64,000 nucleotides of DNA from NCBI RefSeq assembly GCF_900537995.1, contig NZ_LR027880.1, positions 3,480,001-3,544,000 of the forward strand. The letters are read 5' to 3'. Under the pieces are notes generated by a model, which saw only the letters and a list, made by a program, of their open reading frames with translations, searched no databases and was not told the origin of the DNA. This document shows, piece after piece, positions 51,813-59,899 of this stretch. A program made the position numbers and the translations under genes. This DNA comes from Roseburia intestinalis L1-82. Its GTDB lineage: Bacteria; Bacillota; Clostridia; Lachnospirales; Lachnospiraceae. The stretch's first letter is position 1; every line of letters starts with the position of its first letter.

Positions 51813-53597
51813 TTAACGCTCATTTGATTTCGGGTCGATGGCATCACGCAGACCGTCGCCGACCATATTGATACAGATTACGCAGATACCTAACATGATG
51901 GCAGGGAATACCCATCTCCACCAGTAGTTCTGGATAACAACGGAACTTACGCAGCCGTTCAACATATTTCCCCAGGTAGGACGCGGCAGTTTCACACCGA
52001 ATCCTAAGAAGGATAACGTAGACTCTGTCAGCATACAATATGCAAAATCAAGCGTTGCGGATACAATGATAACCGAAATAACATTCGGGATAATATGCTT
52101 AAATACGATCACGGAACGTTTTACACCCATCGCATTTGCAGCGGTTACAAACTCCTGCTCACGCTCGGCAAGCACCTGTGCACGGACAAGTCTTGCAAGG
52201 CTCGGCCAGCTTAATATACCGAGGATCACCATGATCAGGGCAATCCTTGCGCTCTCTGTCATACTGTTTCCGATAATAGATGTTAAGATCATCGCCATCG
52301 GCAGGAACGGAAGACATGCAACGATCTCTGTGATACGCTGTAACACGATATCTACCCAGCCTCCGAAGAAACCGGACACACCACCGACGATGATACCGAT
52401 GATCGTGGAAATGATAACAGAGATCGCACCGATCGTCATGGTCATACGTCCACCGTTTAAGATACGCGTGAATACGTCACGTCCAAGTTCATCGCTTCCG
52501 AACAGATAACCTTTTAATCCCCAGGTCACAATATCCCCGGATTTTGTCACTGCATAGTTCTGATAAGTACCGCCGTAGATGGCAGTAACATCTTTTGCTT
52601 TCTTTGGAACGTCTGTCTGGTGTTTTGCATTGCTTCCCCAGGAGTAAACAGTTCCTTTATCTGTCAGTGTTGTAATATGATATCTTCCGGCAAACATGGA
52701 AACGATCTCTCCATCCATTTCCGGAATCTCTTTCTCACTCTTGTTGGCTTTTCCCCAGATACGGAGAGAACCATCCTCCATCAGTGCAACACAGGCATCG
52801 GATGTTGTCACAATATCTTTTGCTTTTCCAAGATCTTCCGGGATATTGGAAATATCGGATTTCTGACTTCCTAAATGCCGGATCTCACCATCATCTGTGA
52901 GTGCCATTAAAGTTGTATTGGCAACAGAGATCTTTGCAATGTGGCTGTTACCGTTTCTTCTGGTCAGGCGCACATCATTTAAGTTTTCATTTCCCCATGC
53001 GATGACTTCGCCGCCTTCGGTTAAAACATAAGAAATCTGATAACCGGCTGCGATCTGTTTGATCTTCTCATGCTTTACTTCCATCGGAACCTGACACTGT
53101 CCCATACGGTCACTACCCCAGATGAAAAGCTCCCCATCTTCATTGAGTGCCATGACATGGTCAAATCCTGCAGATACAGATACCACTTTTCCCATTTCTT
53201 TCTGCTTTGGCATCTTCTTTGCAATATCGATCTTGTTACTGATCTTGGTGTAACCCCAGACATAGACTTTTCCGTTATTGTCAACGCCCACGCTGAATGT
53301 TGCACCCGTGGAAATCTCTTTTACATTTCCTTTTAAACCATCCGGCACTTTCATCATATTCAGTCCCGGAGCGACATTGATCTGTGTCTCTTCTTTTTCA
53401 CTTAAGTCGATCGGGTTAAAGACCGGTCCGATCAGTACGATCAGGAAAATAACCAAAAATACGATCAGGCCGCCAAACGCAAGTCTGTTTGAGGTAAAAT
53501 TCCTCACAACCGTACGGAGCGGACTCTGAAGCGCTTCTTCCTGTAATACATCGAGTTCTTTATCCCTTTTTCCAAAAAGGTGTTTGAGCATCTTCAT
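51813..53597 (-). CDS. oppC: OppC-type permease with inserted seven-blade RCC1 propeller
   Basis: 594 residues against about 280-330 for usual OppC. Residues 39-60 are the first membrane helix, 88-362 an RCC1-type propeller, and 367-374 the canonical GSDELGRD that normally follows a short loop. Seven repeats of about 40 residues are visible, each with a G-x-(V/L)-x-x-W/L-G ending: GKVYVWG, GELFIWG, GEVIAWG, GEIRHLG, GSLRIWG, GTVYSWG, GDIVTWG. The rest is a normal DppC/OppC: five further helices and the EAA loop EREQEFVTAANAMGVKRS (478-495). The frame is uninterrupted and membrane topology puts the propeller outside the cell, near where the binding protein docks. Start has AGGAGG ten bases upstream. 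Confidence 0.92.
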   Translation of the reverse strand: MKMLKHLFGKRDKELDVLQEEALQSPLRTVVRNFTSNRLAFGGLIVFLVIFLIVLIGPVFNPIDLSEKEETQINVAPGLNMMKVPDGLKGNVKEISTGATFSVGVDNNGKVYVWGYTKISNKIDIAKKMPKQKEMGKVVSVSAGFDHVMALNEDGELFIWGSDRMGQCQVPMEVKHEKIKQIAAGYQISYVLTEGGEVIAWGNENLNDVRLTRRNGNSHIAKISVANTTLMALTDDGEIRHLGSQKSDISNIPEDLGKAKDIVTTSDACVALMEDGSLRIWGKANKSEKEIPEMDGEIVSMFAGRYHITTLTDKGTVYSWGSNAKHQTDVPKKAKDVTAIYGGTYQNYAVTKSGDIVTWGLKGYLFGSDELGRDVFTRILNGGRMTMTIGAISVIISTIIGIIVGGVSGFFGGWVDIVLQRITEIVACLPFLPMAMILTSIIGNSMTESARIALIMVILGILSWPSLARLVRAQVLAEREQEFVTAANAMGVKRSVIVFKHIIPNVISVIIVSATLDFAYCMLTESTLSFLGFGVKLPRPTWGNMLNGCVSSVVIQNYWWRWVFPAIMLGICVICINMVGDGLRDAIDPKSNER

Positions 53598-53611
53598 GTT
53601 TTTCGTTCCTC

Positions 53612-54598
53612 CTACTTATCAATGCGTACACGCGGATCTACCAGACCGTAGCTTAAGTCTGTGATCAGGTTGCTGAGCAGTGTGATGATACAGTAGAGCA
53701 TGTTGACTGCCAATGCCATATCATAATCCTGATTCATCAGTCCGACATAATACATTTTACCGATACCATTCAACTGGAAAATCTGCTCAATAACGATCGA
53801 ACCCATGAAAATACTCATGAACCAGCTGATGATCAGTGTGATGACCGGAAGAAGTGCATTTCTCCATGCGTGGGAATAAATAACAACCTTTTCCTTCAAA
53901 CCTTTTGCTCTTGCAGTACGGATATAATCCATACGAAGTGCGTCGATCATTGCCGCACGGACATAACGTGTCATACTTCCTAACGCTGCAACCGTCATAA
54001 CGATGACCGGAAGTGCCAGATAGTGGAGACGGTCAAGCACGAATGCCACTCCTGTTCCCTGGAAGTTCGGCGTATTCATGCCACTGATCGGGAACCAGCC
54101 GAGTTTTACGGCAAAAACAAAAATAAATACCAGTGCAACTATATATTGAGGCATACTGTAGCCGACAATCGTCAGTACCTGTACCGTATTGTCAAATTTA
54201 GAAAATTTTCTGACCGCACAGTGAATACCGAGCGGTATCGTGATCGCCAATGCGAGTATCGTGGATACGATATTGATCTGTATCGTGTTTAACAGTGGTG
54301 TAGAGAGACAGTCTTTCACATCTTTTTTGTAGAAGGAAGAATATCCAAGATCACCTTTTAACAAGTTTCCCATCCATTTTACATAGCGGACCGGAATCGG
54401 ATCGTCTAATCCTAATTTTTCTCTCGCTTCCTGATAGCGGAGCTGGAATGTCTCATCGGAGACTTTACCTCTTAAGTTCTGCACCTGATTAAGAGCACGG
54501 TCACCAGGTACGTTATTAAACAGTACAAAAAGGATAATGGATACTACAAAGAATACCCCTATCATATATAAAATTCTTTTCCCAACGTACTTTAACAT
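53612..54598 (-). CDS. oppB: Oligopeptide ABC transporter permease
   Basis: 328 residues, six membrane segments, ordinary length. YVGKRILYMIGVFFVVSIILFVLF start, DPIPVRYVKWMGNLLKGDLGYSS, and the EAA loop DYIRTARAKGLKEKVVIYSHAWRNAL. It forms the channel with the unusual OppC. 213 bases after oppA, with a stable hairpin between. Confidence 0.95.
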   Translation of the reverse strand: MLKYVGKRILYMIGVFFVVSIILFVLFNNVPGDRALNQVQNLRGKVSDETFQLRYQEAREKLGLDDPIPVRYVKWMGNLLKGDLGYSSFYKKDVKDCLSTPLLNTIQINIVSTILALAITIPLGIHCAVRKFSKFDNTVQVLTIVGYSMPQYIVALVFIFVFAVKLGWFPISGMNTPNFQGTGVAFVLDRLHYLALPVIVMTVAALGSMTRYVRAAMIDALRMDYIRTARAKGLKEKVVIYSHAWRNALLPVITLIISWFMSIFMGSIVIEQIFQLNGIGKMYYVGLMNQDYDMALAVNMLYCIITLLSNLITDLSYGLVDPRVRIDK

Positions 54599-54720
54599 AA
54601 TTTAACCAACCTTCATTTGATTTTTCTTCTTCGTTTCCTTAGGAACAAAATCCTGACATGCCCCTTTGATCCCATTCCAAAAGAAACGATCAAAGAATTT
54701 GCCGGAATATATACCGCATG

Positions 54721-54744
54721 GGCGCGGGACTTATGCCCCACGCC
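54721..54744 (-). terminator. Stable hairpin between oppA and oppB
   Basis: Minus strand GGCGTGGG, loop of eight, CCCGCGCC: eight pairs with one G-U and no T tract. Probably an mRNA-stabilising or partial-termination structure that leaves more oppA than oppB message, as known for other binding-protein operons. Confidence 0.6.
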
Positions 54745-54811
54745 ACATACCGGTAAAATTTCACATGGAATAAAATATTACATTGAAATGAAATATTCTA
54801 ATCAGAATCAA

Positions 54812-56728
54812 TTACTCCATGTTTGCATACAGAATTGCGTTTGTTGCATCCCAGTTGTATCCATCTTCTTCAAAGTCATGAAGCTTTGATGTGAAGAAAT
54901 CATGGTAATCATTGGAGTACAGCGGAATCTCAGGAAGCTCATCATTCCAGTCAGCGATGAAATCGAACCATGCTTTTGCATATGCCTCATCATCACCTTC
55001 TTCTGTATGATTCATGGCAAGTGCAAGATCATACAGTTTCTGTCCTTCTTCGCCCTCTAATGCGTTGGTGTTGTTAGAAGAGCCCGGCTCATACTGGAAT
55101 GCAACATCATAAGGGTTACCGAAACCACTTGCTAAGTTGAACATCTGATATGGGTTCTCCGTTGAGTTATCATAGTAATAGGTCAGTAAGTCTGTGAAAG
55201 TACCAACAGTCTGGTTGATCTTCATACCTGCTGCTTCTACATCCGGGTTCTGCTGTAAGGAAGTTACAAGCAGGTCAGATACAGAGTTATTCTCAGAAGA
55301 GAACCACTCGATGACTAACGGCATGTAAGTACCATCGTCTAATTTCTTATAACGGATTCCGGAACCTGAGTAATCAGAACCATCTTCGTTGTATACCCAG
55401 CCGCCGTCCTCTAACTCTTTGACTGCAGAGTCAAGGCTGTATGTGTAAGAGTTTAATCCGTCTAATTCTTCTGCATATTCCTCAGCCATCCACTGCTGCG
55501 TACCATAAGGTCCGCTTACAACAGTACCATGTCCGCCTGTGAATGTCTGTGCAAATGTTACACGGTCAAGTAAGTAAGCCATTGCATGACGTACTTCTTT
55601 GAACTGGGTCGGTCCCTGATTACATTTGAGAGAAATCATTCCATAACCTGCGCGGCCATAGCTTAAGTAATTGAAGTTACCCTCTTCTACCATGTCAAGA
55701 CCCTGTTCGATCTGATCGCCGTCTGCTACCTGATATAAGATATCAACAGCACCGGTCTTTAACTGATCCATCATAGTATCCTGTGGTGTATATTTTACGA
55801 TAACAGTCTCGATATTTGCTGTCTGTCCCTCGAAGTTACCCGGGAAATTCGGGTTCTTTGTCAGTGTGTATGCATAAGAGTTCTCATCATAAGATGTGAA
55901 CATGTAAGGACCGGAGCAGATATTGTAGTCATATCTTGCAGCCTGTACTTTGTCTCCGATGTACTCAGAAGTAAAGTTGTCAGAGAATTTCACACCATTC
56001 TCTGTATCCTCTAAAGTAACATCTTCCGGTAACCATAAGTCCATAGACTCCGGCTCGTTGGAGATCAAAGCCTGTCCATAGTAATATGGCATAAACTGTG
56101 CATCGATCGTTACAGAAAAAGTCTTGTCATCGATCAGATGAAGTCCTTCGAATGTATCGCTCTCACCATTTAAATATGCATCATATCCTTTTACATACTG
56201 AACAGTACTGTCTGTTAAGTTGCTTGCTTCGAGATCCGTAACCATCTCATTGCATCTTAACATGTATGTTAATAAGTAATCATCTGCATTGATATCAGAA
56301 CCATCACTGAACTTTAAGCCGTCCTTGATCTTAACAGTGTAAGTTCTGCTTCCGTCCTCGTTATCTGTTACTTCCAGATTGTCAAGAACAGCCGGGTTCT
56401 CGATCCATTTACCTGTCTGGTCTTTGTCGATCGGAGCCATACCTGTAACTAATTTGAATGCATCGTAATCAGAAGCACCGTTTGCCCAGAATGGAGTAAT
56501 ATCTCCACTTGTCTCAGAACTCTCGCCTAAGATTACCTGTTTGTTGCTGTAAGTACCGTTAAAAGTACTCTCTGTTCCGTCTGCAGCTGCCTCTGTACCT
56601 TCTACAGCAGCGTTGTCAGAAGAAGCGTTGTTTCCCGCATCAGCATTGCTGTTTCCTGAACCGCATCCTGCTACCATTCCGGTAGTCATGGCACCGATCA
56701 GAAAAAGAGAAATCAGTTTCTTTTTCAT
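54812..56728 (-). CDS. oppA: Oligopeptide-binding lipoprotein (SBP_bac_5)
   Basis: 638 residues. Signal peptide and lipobox MVAGC (Cys about 22), then Ser/Asn/Asp-rich linker to about 60. Class 5 solute-binding features are DGLKFSDGSDINADDYLLTY, the GPYMFTSYDENSYAYTLTKNPNFP stretch, and FKEVRHAMAYLLDRVTFAQTFTGG. Loads peptides for OppBCDF; specificity not readable. The first gene of the unit, with a strong ribosome binding site (AAGGAGG) and a long leader. Confidence 0.93.
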   Translation of the reverse strand: MKKKLISLFLIGAMTTGMVAGCGSGNSNADAGNNASSDNAAVEGTEAAADGTESTFNGTYSNKQVILGESSETSGDITPFWANGASDYDAFKLVTGMAPIDKDQTGKWIENPAVLDNLEVTDNEDGSRTYTVKIKDGLKFSDGSDINADDYLLTYMLRCNEMVTDLEASNLTDSTVQYVKGYDAYLNGESDTFEGLHLIDDKTFSVTIDAQFMPYYYGQALISNEPESMDLWLPEDVTLEDTENGVKFSDNFTSEYIGDKVQAARYDYNICSGPYMFTSYDENSYAYTLTKNPNFPGNFEGQTANIETVIVKYTPQDTMMDQLKTGAVDILYQVADGDQIEQGLDMVEEGNFNYLSYGRAGYGMISLKCNQGPTQFKEVRHAMAYLLDRVTFAQTFTGGHGTVVSGPYGTQQWMAEEYAEELDGLNSYTYSLDSAVKELEDGGWVYNEDGSDYSGSGIRYKKLDDGTYMPLVIEWFSSENNSVSDLLVTSLQQNPDVEAAGMKINQTVGTFTDLLTYYYDNSTENPYQMFNLASGFGNPYDVAFQYEPGSSNNTNALEGEEGQKLYDLALAMNHTEEGDDEAYAKAWFDFIADWNDELPEIPLYSNDYHDFFTSKLHDFEEDGYNWDATNAILYANME

Positions 56729-56761
56729 AATAGTTCCTCCTTATAGAAAATTGTTCTATAT

Positions 56762-56780
56762 AAAAACGCCACGGCGTCTT
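56762..56780 (-). terminator. Hairpin just before the oppA ribosome binding site
   Basis: Minus strand GACGCC, two bases, GGCGTTTTTA: a short terminator-like hairpin about 22 bases before the ribosome binding site. Confidence 0.45.
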
Positions 56781-56832
56781 TATAACATTATCGTTGTAGC
56801 ACGTTATCGCGCTAAAATATTTTTGTATAAGC

Positions 56833-56872
56833 AAAAAAAGTGCCAACAGACCTCTTTGCCCGTTGCACTTTA
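56833..56872 (-). terminator. Terminator-like hairpin in the oppA leader
   Basis: Minus strand AAAGTGC-AAC pairs with GTT-(G)-GCACTTTTTTT, a bulged stem with a T tract of seven, about 100 bases upstream of oppA and about 35 bases after the start of transcription. It looks like an attenuator. An upstream hairpin TTGTTC/GAACAA (56887-56904) might compete with it. Confidence 0.55.
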
Positions 56873-56914
56873 AAAATATACAACTGTTTGTTCCCGACGA
56901 ACAACACTTTTTTT

Positions 56915-56942
56915 ATTATACATGCGAGCCGTTTTTTGTCAA
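56915..56942 (-). promoter_or_regulatory. oppA operon promoter
   Basis: Minus strand TTGACA (56937-56942), 16 bases, TATAAT (56915-56920): both boxes match consensus exactly. It gives a leader of about 180 bases. Confidence 0.8.
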
Positions 56943-57065
56943 TACTTTTTCTCATTTTCAGACATGTATAAATATAACGCTTTTTCCACTAATTTCCATT
57001 CTTTTGCATTATCATTCAAGAACCTTCCTAAATGTATGAATTTTTTTTCATTATTTTAATTATTG

Positions 57066-57081
57066 GGAATATTTATATTCC
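57066..57081. promoter_or_regulatory. Short inverted repeat between oppA promoter and the 57221 gene
   Basis: GGAATAT, two bases, ATATTCC in an AT-rich spacer. It could be a binding site for either direction. A TATAAT box follows at 57165-57170, likely the -10 of the gene at 57221. Otherwise nothing else was seen in 56943-57220. Confidence 0.3.
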
Positions 57082-57220
57082 GTTATAGATTTCACCTTTT
57101 CCTGTTTCTTCTATATTATATGCATTTCACCGTTATGCTGCTTTCCATCTCTGTCTGCAGCTGTTATAATAGAGATACTTTGTAATCCCATTCATTTTTA
57201 TTTATAAAGGAGACATCACC

Positions 57221-57511
57221 ATGATCACACCGGAGGACATATTAAACCTTAATTTCTATAAAAAAGAAAAATTTACCGGCAGCTACAAAGGCATGCGCTA
57301 CCTGATCCAGAAGGACCATGAGGAAGAGTCCGATCATGACATTTTCCGTGCCACTTACTGGCCGGGTCCCTATAACTTTGCAGTCACAGATGATTCCTTA
57401 AAAAGCTCTGCCACCTTTCCTTTTACAGAGGACGGAAAGCTCCAGGTCGTGGACTGGCTTAATGAGAACTGGGAAAAGGAAAAAGATCATTTTCAGTCTT
57501 TATTGCTTTAA
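57221..57511 (+). CDS. Conserved-looking small hypothetical protein
   Basis: 96 residues, soluble, slightly acidic. The sequence TPEDILNLNFYKKEKFTGSYKGMRYLIQKD followed by IFRATYWPGPYNFAVTDDS and a closing helix (LQVVDWLNENWEKEKDHFQ) suggests a small alpha/beta fold. No family recognised. AAAGGAG lies eight bases before the ATG and a TATAAT box about 50 bases upstream. A separate promoter follows its stop for the chemoreceptor gene. Confidence 0.6.
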   Translation: MITPEDILNLNFYKKEKFTGSYKGMRYLIQKDHEEESDHDIFRATYWPGPYNFAVTDDSLKSSATFPFTEDGKLQVVDWLNENWEKEKDHFQSLLL

Positions 57512-57515
57512 AGGA

Positions 57516-57544
57516 TTGACAGTACCCCGCTATAAACTTAAAAT
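57516..57544 (+). promoter_or_regulatory. Promoter of the PilZ chemoreceptor gene
   Basis: TTGACA (57516-57521), 17 bases, TAAAAT (57539-57544). No sigma-28 motif was found. The leader of about 130 bases carries copy C of the three-hairpin element. Confidence 0.6.
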
Positions 57545-57591
57545 CTGATTAAAGGTGTTACTTTAGTCCTAACTTACACAGAATGAAAATA

Positions 57592-57674
57592 GTGTGAAAA
57601 ATAAGATTTTTCACACGCAAGATTTGTGCTTACGCACAAACTTATGATGCCCTGAAAAACGGGCAGGAATGGAG
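57592..57674 (+). promoter_or_regulatory. Three-hairpin leader element, copy C (upstream of chemoreceptor)
   Basis: Hairpin 1 at 57592-57616 (GTGTGAAAAAT/ATTTTTCACAC), hairpin 2 at 57618-57644 (ten pairs, one bulged A, TTAC loop), hairpin 3 at 57649-57664 (GCCC, loop TGAAAAAC, GGGC), followed without a gap by AGGAATGGAG (57665-57674), the ribosome binding site. Same order as copies A and B, which lie on the other strand. Confidence 0.72.
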
Positions 57675-57681
57675 AGATTTT

Positions 57682-59793
57682 ATGGAGTATAACGAATCGT
57701 ATTTCAAAGCAAAGTCAAATGCAAAAGCGCGCACGGTCTGGCTGATCTTAATCGCCATCATGACTTTGTCCTATGGCTCTGAGACATCCCAGGGGCTTCA
57801 CTCAGCAAAATATTACACAACCTTTCTTCTCATGGCATGGGTTCCCTTTTTCATTGGTATTCTCGTACTAAAGATCAATGGAAAAGCTTCTTCTGTATAC
57901 AAGGAAATCGTTGCCGTCGGTTACGGTTCGTTTTATACTTACGTCATCCTTACCACGGATTCCGCGATCGCTTTCGGCTATATCCTGCCTCTGACAAGTA
58001 TGCTGATTCTTTTTAAGGATCGCAAGTACATGATCCGGTGTGGTATTGCCAATGAGATCATCGTAATTGTCCATCTTGTTTTACATAATATGTATGGAAT
58101 CAACCCGAGTATCGTACTGAACGATTACTATCTTCAGATTTCCACGATATTGCTCTGCTATATCTGCTACGTTGTTTCCATTGACCATTTAAACGAATCT
58201 GACGGTGCACTCGTCAACTCCATCCGGGACAATTTAGACCGCGTGGTAACAACAGTCGGACAGGTAAAAGGCGCCAGCAGTTCCATTGTTGATGGTGTCA
58301 CTGTTGTCCGCGAACTTGCTGATGAAAACAGGCAAGGAGCTGATTCCGTTGTAAAAAGTATGGAAGAGCTTACCCAGAATAACGATATTCTTTATACAAA
58401 AACGATGTCCTCCATGGATAAAACCTCCGATATCAACATGCAGGTGCAAAATGTGGCAGCTCTGATCGAAAAGATGGTAAATCTGATTCAGGAATCCATC
58501 GAGCATGCAAACTTAAGTGCCGAAGAGCTTGCCGATGTTGTGACAACCACCAACACAATGGCTGATCTGTCCGCGCATGTCGAACAGGTTTTAGAGAACT
58601 TCAAACAGGATTTTGATATGGTAAAGGAAGAGACCGGAACGATCGAAGGAATTACTTTCCAGACAAACCTCCTCGCCTTAAACGCCTCCATCGAAGCCGC
58701 CAGAGCCGGTGCTGCCGGAAAAGGCTTTGCCGTTGTAGCTGACCAGATTCAGGGGCTCAGCGTGGAGACCAAAAATTCATCCGGCCGCATTCGTGATGCG
58801 TTGACCCATTTAGATGAGACTTCCGGAAAAATGACACAGTCCATCACGCAGACACTTGAACTTATCCAGACAACACGTGAAAAACTAACACTCGTAAAAG
58901 AAAGTGTTTCCAGTATTACGCAGGACTCAACAACACTCGGTGAAAACATTAAAGTAATCGACGGTGCCATGAAAGATGTGGAATCCTCCAATCAGGACAT
59001 GGTCGACAACATGAAACAGGTCTGCGATACCATGGGTGTCATGACAAAATGTATCAACCAGTCAGACGATGTTTCCCGCACCATGCTGAGTAAATATGAA
59101 GAATCTGCCATCAACGTAAACAAGATCGAAACCATTGTCGGAAAACTGATGGGTGAGCTTGGTACCGGAGGTTTCATGGGAATCGGCGATGCCAGACCCG
59201 GCATGAAAGTCGTCCTGATTGCAAAGAACGGAAGCTCTTCTTTCACCGCTCACGGCGAAGTGACAGAATCCTTAGATGGTGGAATCACGGCACGTCTGCA
59301 TGTTCCTTCCGGAAGTTCGATCGATACCAGAAACAGGAATTTTACCTACGAACTGCAGATCTCCGTGACAAACGCATTGTATATCTGGGAAAATGCTGAG
59401 ATCACCACGATGCGTGGTCAGTCGTCCGATATGTATAAGATTACAGTTACAACCAACCCGAAGGTTGTTAACCGGCGTAAATATCCTCGTATGCCGATCT
59501 CTAACAAGTGTACGATCACGGTAAAACAGAACGGTAAACAATATAACGGTCAGATGATCAACATCAGTGCCGGCGGCTTTGCATTCAGTGTCCGTGATAA
59601 TTTCTTTTCCAGTGCGATCGGTTCTGATATCACCTTATCGATTCCTGATCTTCCGGTGGAAAATGCCCGCCAGTTAGAAGGTCATATCATCCGAAGCACA
59701 GACAATGAGAACGTCTTTATCGTCGGCTGCCGTATGCCAGAGGATAATACAGCGGTCGAACAGTATGTACAAAACAATTACCAGGGTGAGTAA
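57682..59793 (+). CDS. Chemoreceptor with six-helix membrane sensor and C-terminal YcgR/PilZ module
   Basis: 703 residues. About six membrane segments (18-165) with no extracellular ligand domain are followed by the methyl-accepting signalling region; the hairpin tip is [21 protein letters not shown] with [11 protein letters not shown] after it (about 325-355). The C-terminus holds a YcgR-N-like domain (about 495-595) and a PilZ domain (598-703) with the c-di-GMP residues RRKYPR (598-603) and NISAGG (627-632). It probably ties CheA control of the flagellar motor to c-di-GMP. Start ATG follows GGAG by seven bases in the three-hairpin element. Confidence 0.9.
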   Translation: MEYNESYFKAKSNAKARTVWLILIAIMTLSYGSETSQGLHSAKYYTTFLLMAWVPFFIGILVLKINGKASSVYKEIVAVGYGSFYTYVILTTDSAIAFGYILPLTSMLILFKDRKYMIRCGIANEIIVIVHLVLHNMYGINPSIVLNDYYLQISTILLCYICYVVSIDHLNESDGALVNSIRDNLDRVVTTVGQVKGASSSIVDGVTVVRELADENRQGADSVVKSMEELTQNNDILYTKTMSSMDKTSDINMQVQNVAALIEKMVNLIQESIEHANLSAEELADVVTTTNTMADLSAHVEQVLENFKQDFDMVKEETGTIEGITFQTNLLALNASIEAARAGAAGKGFAVVADQIQGLSVETKNSSGRIRDALTHLDETSGKMTQSITQTLELIQTTREKLTLVKESVSSITQDSTTLGENIKVIDGAMKDVESSNQDMVDNMKQVCDTMGVMTKCINQSDDVSRTMLSKYEESAINVNKIETIVGKLMGELGTGGFMGIGDARPGMKVVLIAKNGSSSFTAHGEVTESLDGGITARLHVPSGSSIDTRNRNFTYELQISVTNALYIWENAEITTMRGQSSDMYKITVTTNPKVVNRRKYPRMPISNKCTITVKQNGKQYNGQMINISAGGFAFSVRDNFFSSAIGSDITLSIPDLPVENARQLEGHIIRSTDNENVFIVGCRMPEDNTAVEQYVQNNYQGE

Positions 59794-59807
59794 ATCTCAT
59801 ATGTCAT

Positions 59808-59861
59808 AAATAAAACAGCGGATAACAACTTCTTTTCTTGTTGTTACCCGCTGTTTTATTA
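59808..59861. terminator. Bidirectional terminator between the chemoreceptor genes
   Basis: AATAAAACAGCGG and TAACAAC pair with GTTGTTA and CCGCTGTTTTATT around a ten-base loop; one mismatch. Both genes end here. Confidence 0.88.
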
Positions 59862-59899
59862 TTTGTGCCTGTTAATTTCTTCTTATTTACTTTTATTCC

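Noticed and set aside
52500..53350. OppC-RCC1 fusion as sequencing or assembly artefact
   Set aside because: The reading frame is continuous at both junctions, a full set of seven repeats is present, and the permease motifs continue directly after the insert; a chance chimera would not fit so exactly.
56729..56914. T-box or known riboswitch before oppA
   Set aside because: No T-box sequence (TGGNACCGCG) or known aptamer pattern could be read.
57592..57674. Three-hairpin element as an intrinsic terminator
   Set aside because: Hairpin 1 is AT-rich and has no T tract after it, and the element always abuts the ribosome binding site of the next gene.
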